A stretch of DNA of 64,000 nucleotides from Agapetus fuscipes (taxonomy: Eukaryota; Arthropoda; Insecta; Trichoptera; Glossosomatidae), in assembly GCA_951799405.1 (NCBI GenBank), contig OX637353.1:16120001-16184000 (forward strand), given 5' to 3'. Position 1 is the stretch's first letter. Each line of letters starts with the position of its first letter. Shown here in pieces: positions 52,334 through 64,000 of the stretch. Below the pieces are notes generated by a model. That model had not been told where the DNA came from and ran no database searches. It saw nothing but the letters and a program-made list of their open reading frames with translations. Both the position numbers and the translations under genes were made by a program.

Positions 52334-54164
52334 CTAGCAGACCAAACCGCGCTCTCGCACGGTTGGCTGCTAGGCCCTACGGTCAGTTTGAAGTCCGGCT
52401 TCGCCAGCACACTTTACCCCTGCTCTGATTTTTAAAAGATCCATGAGAACTGACCAACAACAACAACAAAATGTGGACAGTTTTACGGTAGAATCCCAGG
52501 CCTGATCGTGCTGTTTTCTATTGTTGTGCAGGTGCTGAAGTCTTTATACTGCTTTTTATTTCTGCTCTTTATTTTTCTGGTGATGGTTTATATTGATGCT
52601 CGACACGATCATTATCAATTAAGTGTATAACTTGTCGTTTCTGCTCTTTTTCGTTTTGCTGGTAATAGTATCTTAAGCGTACCTGTGTTGCTTGCAATTG
52701 CCTTATAGTGGCATGAAACATGACTGCGTTTGCCATACGGCATCGTTTTGTTGGTACTGGTGCTTTTGTTTTTAGATTGTTCCAGCTGCTCTTATTGTCA
52801 TGAAATGCCTTCAAACTGCTCGTCCTGCTCTGAATTATCTTTTGACATCTTTAAACTGCTTGTGATACTTTTCACGATATTTTAGTGTCTGATACTGCTT
52901 GGTACCTGAAGATACCTTAAAATGCCTAAACTCACAATCTACAAAAAATCTAAGTATGGGAAAACGTTCGACCCATCGACAGAACTCTAAGAAAAAAATG
53001 ACTTTTGAAAATTAAAAAAAAAAAAACTTTTTAACTTTTTTCATTTTTATATATAAGACACTTTGTATGAAATTTTACTTTTTAAATATTTGTTCAAAAA
53101 AAATTTTCCGTAGAAAAAAAGTTTCTTCCAACATTTATGGGGTTTACTAAAATGCATTCAAAATTCGAGTATGAGGCCTATGAATTTAAAATGGCCGCCT
53201 GCAGAGCAATATATTTTTTTAGTTTGTATGGCGGGTATGTAAAATATACACTTGGCGGGATTTTCCTATTACATATCATTACATTTCGCTAAATTATAAT
53301 TGTTTGTGTAGCATCAAAACAGTTGATTTTTTTACTTATAAATTTGACTTTTTTGTGAAAATCAGGTTTTTCAAAATTTTGTTGGAAAAAAATTGTCATT
53401 GAAAAAAGTTTTCTTTCAAAAAATGTTGACATAAGCAAAACCAAATTGATCATTGAGAAAAAACCTTCAGACTTTTAAAATGAACGCCAGGAGAATGTTA
53501 AATATTGAAGAAACCAAAAAAAATGTATGGCAGCTACTCTTAATCCTTCATGTATTTCGTTGTTCTTTTGAAAATATTTAAGTCTGTTTATGTTCAGAAA
53601 GCATGCTTAATTTCAATGTTCCAACTTTATGCATGCGCCCGATGTGCCACCTGAAAGTTATTGTTTTTTATTTTTTTCTATGTAGGTATTTACAAATTTT
53701 GTTTGAAGAATTTACTTTTTGCGAAAAAATTTCTTCCAAAAGTTGTTGAAATTACTAAGAGACATGACTGTTTCGAATATCAAGCCTGTAAATTTAAAAT
53801 GGCCGCCAGCGGCAAGATTTCAATTTTCAGTCTGTATGGCAGGTATGCGAAATATGCACGTGACGTCATCCGGACCCTGACAGTTGTTTAGCCACTGACA
53901 TTTAATGGGGGTGTGCAAAATTTCAGCATCGTGCTGCGAACGGTCTGGGCGCCTATAATGGTACAAATATACAAACACACAAACAAACAAACAAACAAAC
54001 AAACAAACAAACAAACAAACAAACAAACAAACAAACAAACAAACACCAAAAAATCTGGATATGAGCGTTAGTTCAGTTTGTCAAGAGAAACACTTTTTAG
54101 AAAAACATTTTTGCAAATTCGAAAAAAACAGACGCAAATACCCTGTCCTTTTTTATATATAAGA
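52334..54164 (-). mobile_element. Helitron, non-autonomous, copy B, in tandem with A
   Basis: Same order of blocks as copy A from hairpin (52336-52371) to the TC terminus at 54164, where the preceding minus-strand base is A, the expected target base. Its CTAG (52334-52337) touches the TC of copy A with no spacer. Copy B is about 54 bp longer, partly through expansion of an AAAC run (53971-54046). The FHDNKSSWNNLKTKAPVP frame is 81 codons here (52569-52814). Confidence 0.8.
53971..54046. repeat. (AAAC)n microsatellite in Helitron B
   Basis: About 18 AAAC units. Copy A has only a few at the equivalent position (52188-52212). Confidence 0.92.
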
Positions 54165-55213
54165 TGCAGCCGTAGTGATGGGCGCACAACAAAATATGTT
54201 ATTGATACTTTAAAATCCAAGATTAGTATCGAAAAAAAAAACGAATTACTAGTATTTCAAGTCAATTGGTTCTAATGCATGCAATAAAAGTCTCCACTGT
54301 ATCATAGTTATACCTTTGTATTTTATTAAAGATTTCAATGGATCACGAGACATAATATGTTATATTTATAATACTAAGCAATAAAATACAAGAGTTGATT
54401 TACTAGTAAAATATAAAAGTTATAACCAAAAAACACCAGCTTTTTTTTCGTTTTCCCGTACATTTAGGGGTATGCCAATGATACGTGGAGATTAATGTTT
54501 TACTTTGAAAAAAAACGTCGAAAATAGAAAAGTTCAGTCATTGAGCTCAAATAGTATTATAAATTTCCGCTTTTTGAAAATACTGATGGGGCAGAATTTC
54601 ATGTAATTGTACAATTTAGAAAAATTGTAATCATTTTCATTAAATTTTAGTAAGATGAACAACATGCAGAAGCGATATCGATATCGATATCACGAATATC
54701 GATACGCACTTTGTACAGCACATGCCTAGCAGAACGATGTGTGGCGGTGAGGTAGGGAGAAGGCGGTGAAGCTCGGGTGTGAACCAATGGGAGCAGTTCA
54801 CCCTTGTTCAAATTTTTGCTTACAGTTCGCACTTGGGTAGGCGCTCTCTATACATTATTATTACTCTATGACTTTTTCCATTGATTTTTTATTTATTTAT
54901 TATTGAGCTACCATTTTTATACCTACCACTTACATTACAATCCTTGTTTTATAGCCATAAATACTTGAACAGTCATACCAACTTCATAAAACATCATGTT
55001 TCTACCCTGCCGTACACGTCAAAGAAATCCGCTTAGAATGTGAGCGTTTAACGTCACCCAACACTGTCCATTATAAACTATCTAAACGACCTCACATTCT
55101 AACCCCACCCGACTGTCTGCTTTGAAATCTGAATCATTGCACTTTGGTGCTGTCTGTTTGTTGTTTCTTCTGCAAATCATTCTGCATACATGAAACGAAT
55201 TTAATTATTAATA
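54165..55213. other. ARL1 upstream region, no other feature recognised
   Basis: Contains a GATATCGATATCGATATC run at 54672-54690 and AT-rich sequence. The promoter and 5' UTR of ARL1 probably lie in the last few hundred bases, but I cannot place a start site or core element with confidence. Confidence 0.4.
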
Positions 55214-58941
<3,728 letters not shown>

Positions 58942-59174
58942 CACCACCAAACACAGCAGCCTTCTCCTTAAACACTTAAATTATTACAAAATGTATTTTT
59001 ACCGAGGCGGGCGACGTATTTATAAATTTGTACCGAGTAGGTATAACTTTGGAATTCTGTGCGCCGAGTAAGAGCTTGCATAAACTTTAACATGGTTATT
59101 CACAACACGTTAATATCATAGCTGATCCATGGATCTTCATTTTTTTGGATGGAAAATTCACATTAGGTGGCGGT

Positions 59175-59362
59175 AGAGCCAGCACTTGACTTAGTCAGCC
59201 ACTTCTTGTCCACTGCTGGACATAGGCCTCCCCCATATCTCTCCAGGCGTCTCTGTCCTGGGCTCTCTGCATCCAGTCACCAGCAACTCTTTTAATATCA
59301 TCTGACCATCGTGTGAGAGGCCTTCCTTTAGTTCTTTTGTCTTCAGAGCCAGCACAAGTAAC
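59175..59362 (-). mobile_element. RTE-like LINE C-terminal fragment, third lineage
   Basis: The minus strand reads RTKGRPLTRWSDDIKRVAGD and MQRAQDRDAWRDMGEAYVQQ then W, a very common C-terminal signature in insect RTE-type LINEs. It lies in the ARL1 3' flank, opposite to the gene. Truncated on both sides. Confidence 0.75.
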
Positions 59363-59399
59363 TACTAATTAATTACCTGAATTAAGATATAAAAAAAAA

Positions 59400-59562
59400 A
59401 ACTGTGGGAAAACGTCACACTTATATGGGGAGATAGACCTTAGCAACCAATAACAGAATATTTTTTACCGTTTCCCTAGCAACCCAGCTGTGTGACGTCA
59501 CAATATTGTCTATGTATAATTCATGTGCTGAGAACATTTTCAACACTTTTTTTTACCCCTAT
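59400..59562 (+). repeat. Rep-K copy 3 (ARL1 3' flank)
   Basis: ACGTCACACTTATATGGGGA, TAGCAACCAATAACAGAATA, CCTAGCAACCCAGCTGTGTG, then TGACGTCACAATATTGTC. It contains a perfect TGACGTCA. Confidence 0.72.
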
Positions 59563-59984
59563 TATAAAACATTTTGTAGATTGCGTTAATATGAAAAAAT
59601 AACTCACTAGGGGTGCTGCTGTATTTTCCCTACATTTTACCATTTACGTGACTTTACATACAAGAGTCGTCAAGTGAATTGTGGCATAATTCTCTACTAT
59701 GTAAAATTTTGTACAAATTCATACTTGGCGCGCGGGCATTCCCCATTTTGTGAATATGTTTTTAATTATTTACTTGTAAACATAATTATTATATAATGCT
59801 GGTAGAATAATAAGGACTTACACTATAAAATTTCCCATTTGTAAGATTATTAAATTTGCAGCGGTGAAACCAACTGCCTCATATCAAATCATCCATTCAC
59901 ATCGTTCACATTAAAGCAATTCCTGACCAAGTTTGACAGCAAAGTGACACGGAACATTTTCAGCAAGGATTTTACGAGTTTGTT
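59563..59984. other. No recognised feature
   Basis: AT-rich 3' flank of ARL1. I cannot identify its polyadenylation site with confidence. Confidence 0.4.
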
Positions 59985-60475
59985 AGTTGAACGTCACACG
60001 TCTATGTATCTAGGATCATTAGGAACTGATAACAAACAATAATTTGAACTGTTAAGTGAGCCTTTGCCCTAGCAATCAAGAAAGAATGTAATTTGAAAGA
60101 CGATGTGAAAGTTAAGGTACATAAGAATGTGATGAGATGGTTTGGGCGTGTGGAAAGAATGAATGATGAAAAACTGACAAAGTATATATGCAGAGAAAGT
60201 GTGTCAAAGGAAAAAGAGGTAAGAGATGACTTAGAAAAGTATGGAGTGATCAGATTGAGGAGATTGTGAAAGAATGCGATATATAAAGCGAGCGTAAAAG
60301 AAGAAAATGGATGAAAAAGGTGATGGATATGAATGAACTGAAAGTGGAGTGTAAGCATAGGAAGAAATGGAGGCAACTCTGCAGAGGCCCTAGCAGAATG
60401 ATGACAGAGTTACAGTTACCTGACCGTGTGACGTCATAACTTTTTTGTCTGCAGAATGTGTAGACCTCATTGACG
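59985..60475 (+). repeat. Rep-K copy 4 split by RTE-like LINE
   Basis: ACGTCACACGTCTATGTATC to GCCTTTGCCCTAGCAATC, then resuming at 60418 with CCTGACCGTGTGACGTCATA and GTAGACCTCATTGACG. Confidence 0.68.
60075..60415 (+). mobile_element. RTE-like LINE 3' end inside Rep-K
   Basis: Same family as 15230-15935: KECNLKDDVKVKVHKNVMRW, FGRVERMNDEKLTKYICRES, then frameshifted WSDQIEEIVKECD and KKWRQLCRGP. Ends at a single GTTACA-type tail. Confidence 0.82.
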
Positions 60476-60514
60476 ATGGAGTCGGGGCAAAGTTACAATT
60501 TTTTTTTTTCTCAA

Positions 60515-60662
60515 AAGACAAACGTTACATGTCTATGTGACTAAGGTGCTTAGCAACCAATAACACAATATTAGTTAGCCTTCACCTTTGCAACCCGGTA
60601 GTGTGAAATTGTATATTTTTTTGTCTATGGAATTTGTATAGACTCTGTTTGGAGCTGAGCAT
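60515..60662 (+). repeat. Rep-K copy 5
   Basis: ACGTTACATGTCTATGTGAC, TAGCAACCAATAACACAATA, CCTTTGCAACCCGGTAGTGT and TGTCTATGGAATTTGTATAG. Confidence 0.68.
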
Positions 60663-60759
60663 TGCTGTTCCACGTTTGCTGCGTATTCATCAAGAGAGAT
60701 TGAACAAATAATTGTGTCAATGCATGTCAAACGTTGTTAAGTCCTTAAACTACAAAAAA

Positions 60760-60960
60760 TGATCAGAAGTGAGCAGAGCTCTGAAGAAGTCGCCCACAGA
60801 GACGAAACGTCAGCTGAAAGCCTTCAAGAAGTATCAAGAAAGAAGAAAAGAAGCAAAAGTATGGACCACGGTCAAAGCCCGGAACCAAAAAATCAAGCGT
60901 ACAAAAATTTATGTTTATGTCAAAATCAGAACTGAATTCTGCACACATTGATGTATTTTA
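60760..60960 (+). mobile_element. Penelope-like terminal fragment
   Basis: GAAGAAGTCGCCCACAGAGA, CGAAACGTCAGCTGAAAGCC, TGGACCACGGTCAAAGCCCG and GAACCAAAAAATCAAGC match one arm of the inverted repeat at 7259-7493. The 60-codon ORF here is a reading of this non-coding end. Confidence 0.6.
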
Positions 60961-61236
60961 AACCCTCAAAAGTCTGTCATTTTCATAAGAAGTTAATAAA
61001 AATAAGTTAAATTTTTTTTCAAATCCCGTTAAAAAAATCAACCGAAAGCCACCATCTTGATATTACTTGGAGCGTCTCAGCATTGCAGAGAAAGGTTTTT
61101 TACATTTCAAAATAACAGCTTTTGTCATGTTATCAATTTACCATTCAATGGAATTCACGACTTATAAAACTATTGGAGCACAATTTTTATCAATTTTTTA
61201 TGGTTTTATTATTATTTTACATGCTTCATGCCTTCT
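60961..61236. other. No recognised feature
   Basis: AT-rich; short ORFs only. Confidence 0.4.
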
Positions 61237-61500
61237 ATATGAGTCCCTTAAAAGCAAACACGCCACTGTCCATAAAAATACACAAATTACTTTTGAATTA
61301 TAAAATCATCTAATTTAGTCATTTAGATTACTTTAATGCAAAAAATACATATTTACACAGTATGGTTTATCCATTAACAACTTTGTAAGCCTTGCATGTT
61401 TTTAAAAATGTAAATAACTGAGCTGTTATTCAAAATTGTTTGATTTCCAGTAATTTAAGTTCGATGGACAGTGGCGTGTTTGCTTTTAAGGGACTCATAT
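61237..61500. mobile_element. MITE with perfect 37-bp TIRs
   Basis: ATATGAGTCCCTTAAAAGCA... (61237-61273) and its exact complement (61464-61500) enclose an AT-rich interior of about 190 bp. I saw no mismatch between the arms. No second copy was noticed in the window. Confidence 0.8.
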
Positions 61501-61649
61501 CACAGCAATAACTCTACAAGAAATAGTACAACAGCAATCTAAAGAATATATTTTATTTCAAAGCAGCTTTCCATTCTTTTTTAACGTAATGTCGCTGTTA
61601 GGGTCGAGGGGTAAGGCGTTGGCAAATGAAAGAAGAAAGAAAAGAAATT

Positions 61650-61937
61650 AGGCTGAGTTATTTGGTGAGCGCTGTTTTTGTGTGTATCACACCTCAAGAG
61701 CCCTCTGCGAGCTCGGTCGTCGCTGTAGAAAGCGCCAATTCTCAAGCAAGACCCAGTTGTTGTAAGGCTGGATGGACCTTTTGATGACCGGTTTTTGGTA
61801 AAGGCTTATGAATTTTTCATCCCAGCGAAGAGCAAATTTCAAAATATAAATGGTATATTTTTTGTGCTCCGCCGGGATTCGAACCCACGACCTTCCAGTT
61901 ACGAGTCCGAAGTGTTACCACCTGGACTACGGACCAG
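61650..61937 (-). mobile_element. SINE-A, near full length
   Basis: Tail GAGGTGTGATACACACAAAA on the minus strand, full body, and head with box B-like GGGTTCGAATCCCGGCGGAG. Its end touches SINE-C. Confidence 0.87.
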
Positions 61938-61939
61938 TG

Positions 61940-62115
61940 AATTTGCGTTATTGAGATAATCGCAAGTTCGTACCCCGCCCGCGTCATGTTCTTTCGGCAA
62001 TAAGTTTAATCCTGGTTCAACAGATGTCATTGCGTAATTGTTAATTAAAAATTCATGAAAATGTTAAATAATGAATTGTTGATTGATAATGTTAATACCT
62101 GTTTCTGGCCAGGGG
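61940..62115 (+). mobile_element. SINE-C, 5'-truncated
   Basis: GCAAGTTCGTACCCCGCCCG (box B-like) followed by ATCCTGGTTCAACAGATGTC and TAATTGTTAATTAAAAATTC, ending CTGTTTCTGGCCAGGG. Its 5' half is cut where SINE-A begins. Confidence 0.68.
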
Positions 62116-62134
62116 TGGACTATCTGAAGGATGT

Positions 62135-62260
62135 ATTTAAAGATAGGACGTAATAAAACATGGAGGCGTATCAACAGCTGATCCATTTTATATGGAAAAA
62201 CGATCAGCTGTTCAGTCACCTCCATGTTTCATTTTGTCCTATCTTCAAATAGTTCCGGTT
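62135..62260. repeat. Imperfect palindrome, probable MITE
   Basis: AAAGATAGGACGTAATAAAA with CATGGAGGCG and AACAGCTGAT is mirrored by ATCAGCTGTT, CACCTCCATG and TTTTGTCCTATCTT. The arms are about 45 bp. Confidence 0.7.
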
Positions 62261-62262
62261 AA

Positions 62263-62744
62263 ATCTACCGACGGCTGTCCAGACTCTCACCCCAGGTAAA
62301 ATAAGTTGGTGAATTGCATTCCTCTTCACAAATCTATTTTTTATAAAAAAAATTATAGATTAATGTTTAAGGCTGCTCTGTTCATTATATTTTAGATATG
62401 TTGTTGACATGTCACCCTGCCAATCTTGCGTTGCTGTACACCCACTTAACCAGTTAATTTTACTAATGTACGCATCCATTCATATTATGTATAAAAAATA
62501 TTTAATGTAATGTTTAAGGTAACGCTAAATCATAATTACTTGTTTTCATTTACGGCATCTTCCAATGTTTACTTTTAAACTTTTTGTGTATTCACACAGT
62601 GAAAATTCATTTTTATTTTGAGTTTACTTTTAATGTCGAATGTCTACTTTTCAAATTGCATACAATTCTACCATAGACCGTGATACCTGAAATTATTCTC
62701 GGGATTCTAAAGTACATAATATCTACAATCATTAATAACTACAC
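62263..62744. other. No recognised feature
   Basis: AT-rich, unassigned. CACAGTGAAAATTCATTTTT near 62597 resembles, in complement, the short repeat at 2090 and 25108. Confidence 0.4.
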
Positions 62745-62945
62745 AGTTAAATTATTTTATTTGTATATTAGACAACCGTTATAAGAGATCTTACGTTATT
62801 CTTGACGTAGCTAATGTCTTCAGGAGACACCCTCTCTGCACAACGACTGAAGATGAACTGGGGCAGAGAGGGTATCTTGACGTTGGCTATGTTGCTAACG
62901 AAACTTCAAGAATAATGTAAGTCCTCTTAATCGGTTCGTCTAAAT
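62745..62945. mobile_element. MITE-I, complete palindromic copy
   Basis: ACAACCGTTATAAGAGATCT with TTACGTTATTCTTGACG is mirrored by TTCAAGAATAATGTAAGTCC with TCTTAATCGGTTCGT. Inner arms GAGACACCCTCTCTGC and GCAGAGAGGGTATCTTG also pair. Partial copies lie at 39770 and 57040. Confidence 0.75.
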
Positions 62946-63364
62946 GACCATAATTTCAACCTAAACCTAACAACATCATATTTTTTAATATTTTAAGGTT
63001 AGCCAAAGTTAACGGATGTTTTTGTATTTATTCAGAAAAGCTTAAAGATAAAACAGATACTGATGGTCCTGGAAATATTTAGTAACAATTCTTACCAATG
63101 TTTCATATAACAATCTTCTTTAAAAGATTAAAACTTGGTTTCCTATTCCTCATCACGCTGTCATTAACATCCATATGTACATTAATTTAATTTATTATAT
63201 TATGTTTTATATTGAGGCTTTTGTTTCATTTAGAATTTGTACCCTTGAGACGTCATGTTACATGTGCGGACTATCTTAGTCACAACCTGTTAGTAGCTTT
63301 CAAATTTTCAACCATTTTCCCCCCAATTTAAACATCCCGGGACTCCATTGCTGTATGCCGTGAC
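62946..63364. other. No recognised feature
   Basis: AT-rich, unassigned sequence before the terminal array. Confidence 0.4.
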
Positions 63365-64000
63365 GTGATACAACAAAATATCCACTGACACAATGTCCAT
63401 TGAGAATGTCCATGCGACAGAATGTCCACTAATAGAAGAATGTCCACTGACACAATGCCCACTGACACAATGTCCATGCGACAGAATGTCCACTGACACA
63501 ACGTCCATTGACAAAGTGTCCATGCGACAGAATGTCCACTAATAGAAGAATGTCCACTGACACAATGTCCATACGACAGTATGTCCACTGACACAACGTC
63601 CATTGACAAAGTGTCCATGCGACAGAATGTCCAATAATAGAAGAATGTCCACTGACACAATGTCCATGCGACAGAATGTCCACTGACACAACGTCCATTG
63701 ACAAAGTGTCCATGCGACAGAATGTCCACTAATAGAAGAATGTCCACTGACACAATGTCCATGCGACAGTATGTCCACTGACACAACGTCCATTGACAAA
63801 GTGTCCATGCGACAGAATGTCCACTAATAGAAGAATGTCCACTGACACAATGTCCATGCGACAGTATGTCCACTGACACAACGTCCATTGACAAAGTGTC
63901 CATGCGACAGAATGTCCACTAATAGAAGAATGTCCACTGACACAATGTCCATGCGACAGTATGTCCACTGACACAACGTCCATTGACAAAGTGTCCATGC
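63365..64000. repeat. FB2-type tandem array with 95-bp higher-order unit, runs off the window
   Basis: Submonomers of about 15-16 bp (ATGTCCACTGACACAAT, GTCCATGCGACAGA) form a 95-bp unit marked by ACTAATAGAAGAATGTCC at about 63431, 63541, 63636, 63731, 63826 and 63921. The monomers resemble the FB2 arm at 30590-30800. The minus-strand ORFs (up to 191 codons) are array translations, staggered because 95 is not a multiple of 3. Confidence 0.85.

Noticed and set aside
54647..55213. Upstream ORFs or an extra gene before ARL1
   Set aside because: Only short frames without motifs or splice support.
60769..60951. 60-codon lysine-rich ORF
   Set aside because: It lies in the Penelope-like terminal segment and has no counterpart at 7231-7493 in the same frame.
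63308..63998. Minus-strand ORFs of 71-191 codons
   Set aside because: Readings of the 95-bp array in successive frames.

Overview
This window is animal nuclear DNA, most likely from an insect. The one host gene I can identify encodes an ADP-ribosylation-factor-like GTPase of the ARL1 type, and its sequence resembles insect ARL1. Its four coding exons (55214-58941, + strand) splice to exactly 180 codons plus stop. I cannot name the species. Nothing looks bacterial or viral, and I found no functional tRNA or rRNA gene and no CRISPR array.

Almost everything else is repetitive DNA, much of it nested. I use these working names, which are mine and not database names. SINE-A: tRNA-derived head, a body of about 200 bp, and a 3' tail shared with LINE L2A. 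SINE-B: tRNA-derived head containing GATAGCTCAGTTGGTAGAG, total length about 320 bp. SINE-C: a third tRNA-like family with two copies. Rep-D: a unit of about 245 bp, more than 20 copies, ending in an ATTAG-repeat tail. MITE-E to MITE-L: short inverted-repeat DNA elements. FB1 and FB2: fold-back elements whose arms are built of units of about 15 bp. L2A, L2B and RTE-like: 5'-truncated LINE 3' ends. Rep-K: a short repeat with a TGACGTCA-type core clustered around ARL1.

Layout. 1-9 kb: SINE, MITE, LINE and FB1 pieces, with a 5S rRNA-tRNA composite SINE at 1.84-2.58 kb and a Penelope-like inverted repeat inside a MITE at 7.2-7.5 kb. 9.0-10.5 kb: a hAT-like element with an exact 8-bp target duplication that holds four later insertions. 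10.6-20 kb: L2A with a solo LTR in its tail, the largest FB1 fold-back, an RTE-like LINE and a MITE split by L2B. 20-31.4 kb: a second FB1, Rep-D copies, local tandem repeats and FB2. 31.4-38 kb: a GGCACATG-rich minisatellite and a 5'-truncated LINE with a 514-codon reverse-transcriptase ORF inserted into FB1. 38-50 kb: a 27-bp-TIR element, many SINE copies, a third intact FB1, a second 5S-SINE-A composite and an FB1 carrying three insertions. 50.6-54.2 kb: two head-to-tail Helitrons joined without a spacer. 55.2-58.9 kb: ARL1, its introns filled with the same families. 59-64 kb: Rep-K, RTE pieces, MITEs, and an FB2-type array running off the end.

The genes do not form an operon or pathway. 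The biological content is one housekeeping Golgi GTPase gene and a dense record of transposition. The most interesting items are the 5S-tRNA-LINE-tail composite SINE, the fold-back families, the seamless tandem Helitrons, and the SINE/LINE pair sharing a 3' end. All identity statements come from reading by eye; no alignment or database search was run.
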